This document shows positions 23,922-32,780 of a stretch of DNA of 44,931 bases, piece by piece. The notes under the pieces are model-generated. The model ran no database searches, was not told the DNA's origin, and saw only the letters and a program-made list of their open reading frames with translations. The stretch is from UBA9732 sp963609725 (GTDB taxonomy: Bacteria; Spirochaetota; Spirochaetia; Sphaerochaetales; Sphaerochaetaceae). The stretch's first letter is position 1. Every line of letters begins with the position of its first letter. The position numbers and the translations under genes are program-made. The stretch lies in the NCBI GenBank assembly GCA_963609725.1, contig CAVDLI010000004.1:1-44931 (forward strand). Reading direction: 5' to 3'.

Positions 23922-25457
23922 CTAATTATCCAAATCAACATGGTTAAATTGAGTTGCAAGTGTCATGATGTTTTCTTGCGTAGCATCTTTGCCGTCAATA
24001 AAACCTGTTACACAACCATCACACATAACCATAATTCTGTCAGACATTCCAATGAGTTCTCCCATTTCACTTGAAATCATGATTATGCTTTTACCTTGTT
24101 TTGCAAGGTCTGCAATGATGCAGTAAATCTCATACTTTGCTCCAACATCTATACCGCGTGTTGGCTCATCAAGAATGAGAACATCTGGATTATTTGCAAG
24201 CCAACGTCCAACAAGAACTTTTTGTTGGTTTCCACCTGACAAGCTCTTAATAAGCGTTTTGCTTGAAGGTGTTTTAATGTTCATTTTGTGGACATTTTCA
24301 CTTACTAAGTTTTCAATTTTGTTTAGATTGAGTGTAATACCATTCTTTATGTAAGTGTATTGCTTAAGTGCTGCAATAGAAATGTTGTCAGATACAGGCA
24401 AAACTCCCATGATACCAGTTTTTCGTCTGTCTTCAGTTAACATTGCCACACCATGGTCTATTGCATCTTTAGGTCTATGTATTGGCAGTTCTTTGCCATT
24501 GTAGAAAATTTGACCCTTTATATGACTTCTTACTCCAAAAAGGCCTTCCATAAGTTCTGTTCTTTGAGCTCCAACAAGACCTCCAACTCCAAGGATTTCA
24601 CCCTTGCGCAGAGTAAAGGAAACATTTCTGAAACTCTTTGGATTAATAGAAGTGAAGTCTTTGACCTCAAAAACAACCTCTCCTGGTACGTTCTCACGTT
24701 TTGGATAAAGATTAGAAAGCTCACGGCCAACCATTTTTGTTATAATCATGTCATTTGTAAGCTCGCTTGCAGGCCAAGTTCCAATATATTTACCATCACG
24801 CATGATTGTAACTTCATCGCTTATGCGTAAAATTTCATCCATCTTGTGTGAAATATATACAATTGCAACACCTTCTGCTTTTAAGTCTTCAACAATTCTA
24901 AAAAGGGCATCAACCTCATTTTGTGTTAAAGATGATGTTGGCTCATCAAGAATTAAAACTCTACAGTTAGCTGATACAGCTTTAGCAATTTCTACAGATT
25001 GCATTTGTGAAACACTTAAGTTTCCAACTTTTTCTTTTGGGTCAAAGTCCATACGGACTTTTTTAAGAAGAGAAGCTGTATCTTCATACATTTTCTTGTG
25101 GTCAACGATAGGAATGAAACCTAAAAACTTTTTCAAAGGATATCTTCCAAGAAAAATATTTTCTCCTATAGTTCTTGCCGGGATTGGCTGTAGCTCTTGA
25201 TGAACCATAGCAATACCTTTCTTTAGAGCATCCATAGGGTCTTTTATTTCAGTTTTCTTTCCATCAAGCAAAATTTCACCCTCATCCATTTTGTATATTC
25301 CAAACATACATTTCATAAGGGTCGATTTACCGGCTCCGTTTTCACCCATAAGTGCATGAACCTTTCCGGGGCGGAGCTTTAATTGTGCATGATCAAGAGC
25401 CTTTACACCGGGGAAAGTCTTACAAATATCACGCATTTCTAGGAGGAATTCTGACAT
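23922..25457 (-). CDS. mglA: Galactose/methylgalactoside ABC transporter ATP-binding protein
   Basis: A 511-aa protein with two fused ABC ATPase domains, powering the mgl importer at the inner membrane. Domain 1 has GENGAGKST (about 38-46), LSVSQMQSVEIAKAV (signature) and LILDEPTSSL. Domain 2 has the family's degenerate P-loop GVGGLVGAQRTELM, the signature LSGGNQQKVLVGRWL and LILDEPTRGIDVGAK. All Walker B Glu residues are present, unlike in the second system at 27722. The GGAGG ribosome-binding site is strong. It is separated from mglB by 146 bases containing a hairpin. Confidence 0.95.
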   Translation of the reverse strand: MSEFLLEMRDICKTFPGVKALDHAQLKLRPGKVHALMGENGAGKSTLMKCMFGIYKMDEGEILLDGKKTEIKDPMDALKKGIAMVHQELQPIPARTIGENIFLGRYPLKKFLGFIPIVDHKKMYEDTASLLKKVRMDFDPKEKVGNLSVSQMQSVEIAKAVSANCRVLILDEPTSSLTQNEVDALFRIVEDLKAEGVAIVYISHKMDEILRISDEVTIMRDGKYIGTWPASELTNDMIITKMVGRELSNLYPKRENVPGEVVFEVKDFTSINPKSFRNVSFTLRKGEILGVGGLVGAQRTELMEGLFGVRSHIKGQIFYNGKELPIHRPKDAIDHGVAMLTEDRRKTGIMGVLPVSDNISIAALKQYTYIKNGITLNLNKIENLVSENVHKMNIKTPSSKTLIKSLSGGNQQKVLVGRWLANNPDVLILDEPTRGIDVGAKYEIYCIIADLAKQGKSIIMISSEMGELIGMSDRIMVMCDGCVTGFIDGKDATQENIMTLATQFNHVDLDN

Positions 25458-25518
25458 TTCCTAAACCTCCTCTCACTTTTTCACATTAAAATAATATTTT
25501 GTTTTTCAAAGATTTAAT

Positions 25519-25550
25519 AAAGCGGGCAAGATTTTAATCCTGCCCGCTTT
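25519..25550 (-). promoter_or_regulatory. Intercistronic hairpin between mglB and mglA
   Basis: AAAGCGGGCA (25519-25528) pairs with TGCCCGCTTT (25541-25550), and the loop itself can pair GATT/AATC. The minus strand continues ATT after the stem, so the U tract is short. It probably stabilises the mglB message or partly terminates before mglA, giving more binding protein than transporter. Confidence 0.65.
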
Positions 25551-25603
25551 CGTTGTTTCGTTAATAATTGGACAACGAGAGGCGAACTTAAATTTCCCTC
25601 TTA

Positions 25604-26605
25604 TTATCTAATCATTACGTATGGTACCCAGTAGTAGTTGTCAATCTTCTCTCCGTTGAGGAGCATGACTGTGACATCAACTGCTTTATGAGACTGTCCA
25701 ACATGGTCATTGAGGACTGTGCCTGTCATGGTTCCAAGTTTGACCATTTCTTGACATTCATCAAGAGCATCAACGCCAACAAGGTAAATATCCTTACCAA
25801 CTGTTCTTCCTGCAGCTTGAATTGCAGCAGCAGCTCCAACAGCCATAGCATCATTGTTACAGAAAACAACTTCAATTTCTTTACCATACTTTGCAAGAGC
25901 ATTAGCACAAAGTTCCTGTCCCTTTGTCTGGTCCCAGTTACCAACCTGGTCATCAAGACATTTTACTTTGTAACCATGGTCTGTTAAATACTTAACTGAA
26001 TATTCAGTTCTGTACTGAGCATCAATGTTTTCTGGGTCGCCTTCAATCATTATGTAAGAAATTACGCCATCACCGTTGATATCACCGTGATCTGGAAGTT
26101 CAGCAATAATTTGTCCTTGGAATGAACCAGAGTCTCTAGCATCACAGCCAACGTAGCAAACTTCTGCATTGTTAAGAATTCCAGGATATGCTTCATCAAT
26201 AATATTGCCATTAGCATCTTTTGCAAGAGGTTCTCTGTTAATTAGAACACATGGAATGCCAGCTGCAACAATCTTGTCAATGATTGCATCTGCAGAAGAA
26301 GTCTGAACAAGGTTGAGAATGATTGCATCCATGCCTTGAGTAATGAAAGCATCAATTTGGTTTGACTGCTCTGCCATATCATTCTTTCCATCAACGAAAG
26401 TCAATGCATATTTAACACTGTCTGTTTCAAGTGTCTTGAAATATGCAGCAATTTCATTTCTGTAAAGAGTCATAAAGTTATCGGTATATTGATAAATTGC
26501 AACACCAACTTTATAAGTTTTTACCCCTTGCTCCTGAGCTCCCTGTGCAAATACTGTTGTGAGAACAGCTAGAGCCACAATAAACACAACGAAAAGTTTT
26601 TTCAT
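25604..26605 (-). CDS. mglB: Galactose/glucose-binding periplasmic protein MglB
   Basis: The 333-aa ligand-binding protein of the mgl importer. A signal peptide ends near VFA-QGAQEQ, a typical Treponema form without a lipobox Cys. The mature protein has the type I periplasmic fold (YKVGVAIYQYTDNFM at the ligand strand). DINGDGVIS at about 174-182 matches the EF-hand-like calcium loop of MglB, which supports galactose/glucose binding over ribose. Later family blocks are VEVVFCNNDAMAVGA-like (EVVFCNNDAMAVGAA) and YLVGVDALDE. It is first of mglBAC with its own strong promoter; AAAGGAG precedes ATG 26605 by nine bases. Confidence 0.94.
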   Translation of the reverse strand: MKKLFVVFIVALAVLTTVFAQGAQEQGVKTYKVGVAIYQYTDNFMTLYRNEIAAYFKTLETDSVKYALTFVDGKNDMAEQSNQIDAFITQGMDAIILNLVQTSSADAIIDKIVAAGIPCVLINREPLAKDANGNIIDEAYPGILNNAEVCYVGCDARDSGSFQGQIIAELPDHGDINGDGVISYIMIEGDPENIDAQYRTEYSVKYLTDHGYKVKCLDDQVGNWDQTKGQELCANALAKYGKEIEVVFCNNDAMAVGAAAAIQAAGRTVGKDIYLVGVDALDECQEMVKLGTMTGTVLNDHVGQSHKAVDVTVMLLNGEKIDNYYWVPYVMIR

Positions 26606-26656
26606 ACAACTTTACTCCTTTATCTCTGTTTTCTGCACTCAACGAGTACAAAAACA

Positions 26657-26685
26657 ATTCTAAAACACAAAAAAGCAGTTGTCAA
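26657..26685 (-). promoter_or_regulatory. Promoter of mglBAC
   Basis: Minus strand: -35 TTGACA (26680-26685), 17-bp spacer, -10 TAGAAT (26657-26662), about 50 bases before the mglB ATG. It lies between the araC-type gene and mglB, so mglBAC need not depend on read-through. Confidence 0.75.
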
Positions 26686-26711
26686 AAATTTTCTAGGCCG
26701 ATTTTCCTGTA

Positions 26712-27500
26712 CTACAAAGTTCTTGTTGGAGAACTGCCAAAAACAGTTTTATAAGCTCTATAAAAAGTAGAGTAGTATTCAAAACCGGCTTGCAACGAAG
26801 CCTCTAGTGCAGGAACTCCACTTAACATGAGATTTTTTGCTAAAACACATTTTTGTATTCTTACATAACTCATGACAGGAGTTTGCATATGTTTCAAAAA
26901 AACTTTGTTAATAGTAGAAGGGGACATACGAATGTTGTTAGCAATATCCTCAATTGTATATATAGAAGAAAGATTTTGGTCTATGTATTCAATAATTCGT
27001 GCTACGGAAGTATTAATTTTATCTTCTTTTCGTATTAAATCTTCAGAAGTAACAAGTAAGCACAATATTATAAGTAACTCAGACAAAAAGACTTTTTCCC
27101 TTATAGGCTCTTCAAGAAAAGTTGCATAATTGTCCAAAAGAAAAAGTTCTCTTTCTAGTAAAGAGTTTCTAATATCAAATACATTTGAATTTGCACCAAG
27201 TTTTGCATTAAGCTCTGCCGGTATGTCTTCTGGCGCAAATCTAATAACAATGCGTTCATAAGGAGCAGTCTCTCTTATTATTATGTTGTGATAATCTCCA
27301 GGTTTGATGAGCAAAAAACTATGATTATGCAAGTGATAGATTTGCTGGCGTAATGTAAAGTCAACTTTTCCTCTAATTAAAAAAAGAAGTTCATAACTTG
27401 GGTGATAGTGTTCCTTAAAGTTTTCTCTCGAATTATCGGGCTTTTCGTCTAATGAATGTTTGAATAAGTAATTATTTTTTCTAAGATCAAATTCCATCAT
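26712..27500 (-). CDS. AraC family transcriptional regulator
   Basis: A 262-aa cytoplasmic regulator. The N-terminal half (about 5-130) is a cupin-like sensor (HYHPSYELLFLIRGKVDFTL, LLIKPGDYHNI); the C-terminal half (about 165-262) holds the two helix-turn-helix motifs (TIEDIANNIRMSPSTINKVFLKHM and ALEASLQAGFEYYSTFYRAYKTVFGSSP, shown in part). The start is taken as ATG 27500, nine bases after GGAG; the frame opens earlier at 27545. It is divergent from the second sugar ABC operon and upstream of mglBAC on the same strand, so it could control either or both. The divergent operon is the likelier target. Confidence 0.92.
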   Translation of the reverse strand: MMEFDLRKNNYLFKHSLDEKPDNSRENFKEHYHPSYELLFLIRGKVDFTLRQQIYHLHNHSFLLIKPGDYHNIIIRETAPYERIVIRFAPEDIPAELNAKLGANSNVFDIRNSLLERELFLLDNYATFLEEPIREKVFLSELLIILCLLVTSEDLIRKEDKINTSVARIIEYIDQNLSSIYTIEDIANNIRMSPSTINKVFLKHMQTPVMSYVRIQKCVLAKNLMLSGVPALEASLQAGFEYYSTFYRAYKTVFGSSPTRTL

Positions 27501-27639
27501 TGGCTTCATCTCCAACATAAACTTGTAAGCTGTTTTACAGACCAAAATGAACTAGTAGTTAGCACTAATGTTCCAGCCTTCTGAACTTTGCAACTTATCA
27601 AATATATCAGTTTGACTTAAATTGTACTTAAAATGGCAA

Positions 27640-27673
27640 AAATTGCAATCTTTTTATATATAAAATGCAATTT
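27640..27673 (+). promoter_or_regulatory. Inverted repeat upstream of the second sugar ABC operon
   Basis: AAATTGCA (27640-27647) and TGCAATTT (27666-27673) are perfect 8-bp inverted arms 18 bases apart, in the divergent control region (27501-27721). The core AATTGCAA also occurs in the palindrome at 31641. Operator role is inferred. Confidence 0.45.
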
Positions 27674-27721
27674 ACGGATAAAAAATGAGGGTTTACACTT
27701 GTAAGCAAAAGGAGCATTTGC

Positions 27722-29260
27722 ATGACATCTCATACAACACCAAAACCCGGCGAAAAAGAGCAAAATGTTCATGAAGTTTTGCTTGAAGTGAAAAACATGT
27801 ATAAGAACTTTGGCGTCACTGTTGCACTAAAGGATGTATCATTTTCACTTGAAAGGGGAAAAGTTTATGGTCTTATAGGAGAGAACGGTAGTGGAAAATC
27901 CACAGTCTCTTCCATCATAGCTGGTATGCAGCCTGCTTCCCAAGGTCACATGGTATACAAGGGAGAGGCTTGGAATCCTTCTTCAATGCTTGAAGCACAA
28001 GAGCATGGTATTGGAATGATTGTTCAGGAATCAGGAACAATTCAAAACATCTCTGTTGCTGAAAATATTTTCTTAGGTCATGAAGAACTTTTCATGAAAG
28101 GTCCGTTTGTTGATAAAAAACAAATGATTCAAAAAGCACAAGAGTTGTTAAATCAGCTTGAAGTAACTCAATTTAAGGCATCTGACAGAGCAGGGCGTCT
28201 TGACATGCAAATGCGCAAGATAATTGAAATAGTCAAATGTCTCTATTGGAAACCTGAACTCTTAATTGTTGATGAAACTTCCACTGCATTGTCCCTTGAA
28301 GGCCGTCACTTCCTCTACGAAGTAATGGATAGACAGCGTAAAGAAGGCAAGTGCGTATTATTCATTTCTCACGATTTGGATGAAATGATGGAGCATTGCG
28401 ACAACCTTACAGTTCTAAGAGACGGTGTAATAATTGGCACTCTTGAAAAGAAAGAATATGAGCCAAATATCATTAGAAAAATGATGGTTGGCCGTGAGAT
28501 TAAGGGTGATTATTATAGAAGTGACATGGACGGTTACAGTGATGAAGTCGTACTTAAAGCAGACTGCATCACGACACTTGATAAACTTCTTTGCTACACT
28601 TTGGAACTTCATAAAGGTGAAATTTTGGGCATTGGAGGACTGTCTGACTGCGGAATGCATGATGTTGGGCGTGCTGTCTTTGGAATTGAAAAAGTTCTTG
28701 ATGGAGAAGTTGTCGTAAAAGGTAAGAAAATTACGTGTCCTGAAGATGCAATTGCAAACAAGATGGCATATGTTTCCAAAAATAGAGACACAGAATCTCT
28801 TGGACTTAGCGCAACAATATTTGAAAACATTGCATCAACTGGCTATAAAGTAAACCGTTGGTTTGCAAATATAATCTCTGGCAAAAAAGAAAACGCATAC
28901 GTAGACAAACAAATTGAAGAATTGTCAATCAAATGCGCGGGAAAACACTACTTGGTCAACACTCTATCTGGTGGAAACAAGCAAAAGGTCGTTTTTGGTA
29001 AATGGGTAGCATCAGATGCTAATATCCTTGTTCTAGACTGTCCTACACGTGGAATAGACGTAGGAGTTAAGGCTTCTATGTACAAATTGTTCTATGAAAT
29101 GAAGAAAGCTGGAAAATCAATCATACTAATCTCTGAAGAACTTCCTGAACTAATAGGCCTTTGTGACAGAGTTTTGATAATGAAAGATGGTGAAATAACT
29201 CATGAAGCTCTTAGAGCAGATGGTCTTTCTGAGCATGGGCTCATTGATTACATGATTTAA
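27722..29260 (+). CDS. Sugar ABC transporter double ATPase with one degenerate site
   Basis: A 512-aa RbsA/MglA-like protein, inner side of the membrane. Domain 1: GENGSGKST (about 53-61) and LLIVDETSTAL (about 180-190) are intact, but its signature is AGRLDMQMRK (about 158-167) instead of an LSxGQ form. Domain 2: the signature LSGGNKQKV (about 416-424) is intact, the P-loop is replaced by GLSDCGMHDV, and Walker B reads LVLDCPTRGID with Cys (about 440) in place of catalytic Glu. Thus one composite ATP site is complete and the other degenerate in all parts. AAGGAG stands seven bases before ATG 27722. It opens the operon with permease, binding protein, permease, GH3 and HAD. Confidence 0.93.
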   Translation: MTSHTTPKPGEKEQNVHEVLLEVKNMYKNFGVTVALKDVSFSLERGKVYGLIGENGSGKSTVSSIIAGMQPASQGHMVYKGEAWNPSSMLEAQEHGIGMIVQESGTIQNISVAENIFLGHEELFMKGPFVDKKQMIQKAQELLNQLEVTQFKASDRAGRLDMQMRKIIEIVKCLYWKPELLIVDETSTALSLEGRHFLYEVMDRQRKEGKCVLFISHDLDEMMEHCDNLTVLRDGVIIGTLEKKEYEPNIIRKMMVGREIKGDYYRSDMDGYSDEVVLKADCITTLDKLLCYTLELHKGEILGIGGLSDCGMHDVGRAVFGIEKVLDGEVVVKGKKITCPEDAIANKMAYVSKNRDTESLGLSATIFENIASTGYKVNRWFANIISGKKENAYVDKQIEELSIKCAGKHYLVNTLSGGNKQKVVFGKWVASDANILVLDCPTRGIDVGVKASMYKLFYEMKKAGKSIILISEELPELIGLCDRVLIMKDGEITHEALRADGLSEHGLIDYMI

Positions 29261-29271
29261 GGAGGCTTATG

Positions 29272-30258
29272 ATGACAAAATCTATTAAATTTGAAAAGGC
29301 TAAAGCCTCATTTAAGAAGTACACGGAGTCGCGTCTTTTCGTAAGACTTCTTCCAATAACCTTTCTTGTACTTCTTGTTATCTTCTTTGCTATTGCAACT
29401 GGTGGAAGATTTATATCTAAACAAAGCATAAAAGTTATAACTCAGCAAGCATTGATTGTAGCTACAGTATCAACAGGAGCATGTTTCATATTTGCAACTA
29501 ATAACGTAAACCTTGCAATGGGAGCTACAACAGTTCTTACCGCAATTATTGCAGGTCTTGCATACAATGCAACGGGAAGTATTCTTGTAATGTTTGTTGT
29601 TGCAATTCTACTTGGTTCTGCAATTATGGTAATTTCTGCGCTTTTAAGTACTGTATTAAAAGTAAAAGTCATGTTTGTAACTATTGTTATGATGTCACTT
29701 CTTGCTGCATTGTCAGAATCCATTCTTGGCGGTTCTACAGTATCACTTCCATATGAATTAATTCAGTTTTTGACAAAGATTAATTTCCCATACATTGCAT
29801 TTGGAGTTTTCTTTGTTGTATGTATAATCATTTTCCATTTTACAGATGTTGGAAGATCTCTGCGCTTTATTGGAACAAATAATACATGTGCAGAGCAAAC
29901 AGGTATAACCAAAAGCAAGTATATGCTAATTGCATTCCTCATTGCAGGAATTGGATGTGGAATTGGAGCACTTTTAGTAATCGTAAGATCTGCAAGTATT
30001 GGAAGTAAGACACTTTCTTCCTTGAATATGGACTGTATGCTTGCTCTTGTTCTTGGAGGTATGTCCATATTTGGTGGTAGCCGTTCATTTGCTTTTGCAG
30101 GTGTTGTTGGTGCTGTTACTGTTTATGTACTTAACCAGGGACTTCTAATGATTGGTGTTCCTTCAAGTTTTATTCAAGGAATAAGAGGAATAATCTTCTT
30201 AATTCTCGTATGTACAGCTCAAACAAGACCAAAGGGGCTTCCTGCTCCAGAAGGTTGA
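29272..30258 (+). CDS. Sugar ABC transporter permease (first of two)
   Basis: A 328-aa RbsC-type inner-membrane permease with about eight to ten hydrophobic segments. Family-like loops include ATNNVNLAMGATTVL (the position of the usual DLSVG motif), FIGTNNTCAEQTGITKSKY (cytoplasmic coupling loop) and LVLGGMSIFGGSRSFAFAGVVG. A strong AAGGAGG lies six bases before ATG 29272; ATG 29269 just before it is possible. It starts within 12 bases of the ATPase stop. Its sequence differs clearly from the second permease at 31716, which suggests a heterodimeric channel. Confidence 0.92.
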   Translation: MTKSIKFEKAKASFKKYTESRLFVRLLPITFLVLLVIFFAIATGGRFISKQSIKVITQQALIVATVSTGACFIFATNNVNLAMGATTVLTAIIAGLAYNATGSILVMFVVAILLGSAIMVISALLSTVLKVKVMFVTIVMMSLLAALSESILGGSTVSLPYELIQFLTKINFPYIAFGVFFVVCIIIFHFTDVGRSLRFIGTNNTCAEQTGITKSKYMLIAFLIAGIGCGIGALLVIVRSASIGSKTLSSLNMDCMLALVLGGMSIFGGSRSFAFAGVVGAVTVYVLNQGLLMIGVPSSFIQGIRGIIFLILVCTAQTRPKGLPAPEG

Positions 30259-30313
30259 TTGAGATATTGTTTTTCGTATACAGACTTTACAAATAATTAA
30301 AAGGAGTTAGATT

Positions 30314-31552
30314 ATGAAAAAAGTTCTGGTCGTTTTAATTGCATCTATAGTATCGCTTTCAATGCTTTTTGCTAATGGTGCTTCTGAAACAGCAGCTGCA
30401 AAACCATACAAGATTGGTGTTGCAACAATTCACGAAGGTGAAACATGGGAAATTCAAAAGAAGTATTACAATGAAGAGGTTGGACCTGCATTGAACATGG
30501 AGTTCATGTTCTCAGAGAAAATCAGTGATGTTAATGCTCTTGTTGACTTCATGGATCAGGCTTATGCAGCAGGTTGTGTTGGAATTATCAACTTCTCAAC
30601 AAGCAGTGATGCTGTAAGACAAGGTTCAAGAAAAGCTGAAGAGTGGGGTATTTGGTTTGTTACACAAAACTCTGCATTAACAGAAGACGTTGCAACAGTT
30701 GCTCACAATATGGGACACTGTGGTGCTTCTGCAACAGGTATGGGAAGAGCTTATGGTGAAGCTATCAATTACTTGTTGTCTGATGGCAAAGAACACAGCA
30801 TTTTCATCTTCTCTGGCGCTGCAGTAGGGGGGGCAATTGGACAAGGTGCTGCTTCTCACTATTACACAGTTGAAGGTATTCTCAAAGCAATGCAAGAGAA
30901 CTATGGTCTTACTTATGACAAGTCTATTGATGAAATTATCAACAACCAAAATCCTGGTGAAGTCTCAACAGGCAATCCAAATGTTAAGATTTACATTTAT
31001 CCAGGTTTGCAAGTCGCTTCTGCAATTACTGCTGCTCAAACACAGCTTCAAAACGGACCTTATGATATGTTTGCTGCTTGCTTTAGCTATGCTTCATTTA
31101 CAAATGCAATTTCTGATGTTGAAAAATCAACAGGAAAGAACATTAAGGTTCTTGGAACAGTTTCAATTGAGAAACAAACAAGCACAGGTTTTGCTAGCAA
31201 AGACATCTATGGCGATTCCATCTTGAACGCTGCAGTTCTTAACCCACTTAACATCCAAAATGGTATGTGTGCTGTAATTCTTTACAATGCTCTCACAGGT
31301 CATGCAGATGCAATGAAGGCTAATGGACATACAATTCTCTTTAAGGTTGAACCTTGGTTCTGTAAAGATGCTGCTACATATGAAAATATTAGCTTGCTTG
31401 ATACATCTCACGAGACATACGTTCTTGGTGCAGATGATCTCTTGGCTCTTTGCGTAGATAGAAATCCTTCTGTTACTTACAAAGACATTGAAGCAAAGCT
31501 TGCAGAGCTTGCTGACATTGACGGCATTATTGCTGACAAACTTAACAAATAA
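30314..31552 (+). CDS. Sugar ABC transporter substrate-binding protein
   Basis: A 412-aa exported binding protein, longer than the usual 300-330 of the RbsB type. The signal peptide ends near LFANGASETAAA, a typical Treponema form. The mature N-terminus YKIGVATIHEGETWEIQKKYYNEEVGP and VGIINFSTSSDAVRQ are of type I periplasmic binding fold. There is no calcium loop as in MglB, and the central region (VGGAIGQGAASHYYTVEGILKAM) is distinct, so the ligand is probably not simple galactose. AAGGAG stands seven bases before ATG 30314. A hairpin follows at 31563. Ligand unknown. Confidence 0.9.
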   Translation: MKKVLVVLIASIVSLSMLFANGASETAAAKPYKIGVATIHEGETWEIQKKYYNEEVGPALNMEFMFSEKISDVNALVDFMDQAYAAGCVGIINFSTSSDAVRQGSRKAEEWGIWFVTQNSALTEDVATVAHNMGHCGASATGMGRAYGEAINYLLSDGKEHSIFIFSGAAVGGAIGQGAASHYYTVEGILKAMQENYGLTYDKSIDEIINNQNPGEVSTGNPNVKIYIYPGLQVASAITAAQTQLQNGPYDMFAACFSYASFTNAISDVEKSTGKNIKVLGTVSIEKQTSTGFASKDIYGDSILNAAVLNPLNIQNGMCAVILYNALTGHADAMKANGHTILFKVEPWFCKDAATYENISLLDTSHETYVLGADDLLALCVDRNPSVTYKDIEAKLAELADIDGIIADKLNK

Positions 31553-31562
31553 TAGTTGTTTT

Positions 31563-31596
31563 CATGTCTTGGCTGTGTTCAGCCAAGACATGTTTT
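31563..31596 (+). terminator. Hairpin after the binding-protein gene
   Basis: A perfect 12-bp stem CATGTCTTGGCT/AGCCAAGACATG with a 6-nt loop, followed by TTTT. Within an operon it may act as a partial terminator or mRNA stabiliser, raising binding-protein levels over the second permease and enzymes. Confidence 0.75.
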
Positions 31597-31640
31597 GAAC
31601 AATTGAGGTTTTTGTAGAACTGACTTTTGTATAGAGATTT

Positions 31641-31652
31641 TTGCAATTGCAA
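31641..31652 (+). promoter_or_regulatory. Perfect palindrome TTGCAATTGCAA before the second permease
   Basis: A 12-bp perfect palindrome sharing the core AATTGCAA with the inverted repeat at 27640-27673. It lies 75 bases upstream of the second permease gene. A protein-binding role is inferred. Confidence 0.35.
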
Positions 31653-31715
31653 GAATTCCTAGTAAAGCTATTTTTGTAAAAACTTCAAAACACTTGGTAT
31701 ATATTTGGAGGAATC

Positions 31716-32738
31716 ATGTTGAAAAGTAGAAAGGTAAAGGATGTGCTGTTTACGCTTGCTTTCCCAATTGCTGTGTACATTCTCATGGAGCTTTTGTGCT
31801 ATTTTGTGAAAGGCAGGCATTTGCTTGGCTCACTCTTGGACATAAAAACGCTTGTAAGAAATACTGGAATTGCTGCAATTATTGCTTTTGCTCTTTCATT
31901 TAACCTCTCATGTGGACGTTTTGACCTTTCTTTGGGAGCTCAGCGTCTTGCAGGTACTATTGTTGGTGGACTTATTGCCATGAAATTGGGACTTACAGGT
32001 CTTTGGTTCTTGGTGTTCTCAATCATTATGGGACTTTTCTTTGGTTTCATAACCGGTATGGTGTTTGTCATTACAAGAGTTCCTCCAATGGTTCTTGGTG
32101 TTGGTCTTGGCCTTGTTTGGGAGTGCGTTCCTTATATTGCATCTGATGGAAAAGGTCTTGTACTTTTTGGTGTTAGTGGAACAGAAGTTCTTACCAGTAC
32201 AAGTTTTACAATTATTGTAATGATTGCAGTTGCAATATTTGTTTCCATCATCATGAATAAGACAAAATTTGGTTATGAAATGAAAGCTATTCAAGGCTCT
32301 CAACTTGTGGCTAGAAACAGCGGTATTAATATTTTTAGACATGCTGTACTTTGTTATACATTTGCTGGTGGGCTAGTTTGTATTGCAGGTATTATTGATG
32401 CTGCATTCCAGTCGCAAATGAGCTCAACAATGGGATTTACAAGTAATAGTGTTGTTGTTTCTAACATGTTTGCTATGATGCTTGGTGGTTACATTGGAGA
32501 GAAATCAAACCAAGCAACAGGTGTAATAGTTGCTTCATTAACTCTAAGTCTTTTCTCTTATGGACTTACTCACATGGAGCTGTCTGAAGCAAATACAAGT
32601 GTTGTAAACCAAACTATGTTTGTTCTTTTCTTGGTATTCTTAGCAAATAGATATTTCTTCAAGAAGAGAAAAGCAGAAAAAGCCAGAATTGAGATGGCAA
32701 AAGAAAAACGTAAAGCGTTGGCAATCTCCGTTGCATAA
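31716..32738 (+). CDS. Sugar ABC transporter permease (second of two)
   Basis: A 340-aa RbsC-type permease with about nine hydrophobic segments. It keeps the family motif SCGRFDLSLGAQRLAGTIVGG, a coupling loop with YEMKAIQGSQLVARNSGIN, and MLGGYIGEKSNQATGVIVASL near the end; the C-terminus is a basic cytoplasmic tail (KKRKAEKARIEMAKEKRK). GGAG lies five bases before ATG 31716. It stands after the binding-protein gene rather than beside the first permease. Both permeases and the single ATPase probably form one importer. Confidence 0.92.
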   Translation: MLKSRKVKDVLFTLAFPIAVYILMELLCYFVKGRHLLGSLLDIKTLVRNTGIAAIIAFALSFNLSCGRFDLSLGAQRLAGTIVGGLIAMKLGLTGLWFLVFSIIMGLFFGFITGMVFVITRVPPMVLGVGLGLVWECVPYIASDGKGLVLFGVSGTEVLTSTSFTIIVMIAVAIFVSIIMNKTKFGYEMKAIQGSQLVARNSGINIFRHAVLCYTFAGGLVCIAGIIDAAFQSQMSSTMGFTSNSVVVSNMFAMMLGGYIGEKSNQATGVIVASLTLSLFSYGLTHMELSEANTSVVNQTMFVLFLVFLANRYFFKKRKAEKARIEMAKEKRKALAISVA

Positions 32739-32780
32739 GCTTTAGTGTTTGCGTCTTTTTATTTATAAATGAGGTAAAAT

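Noticed and set aside
31675..31703. A promoter TTGTAA-17-TATATA for the second permease
   Set aside because: Transcription would start on or after the ribosome-binding site, leaving no functional leader.
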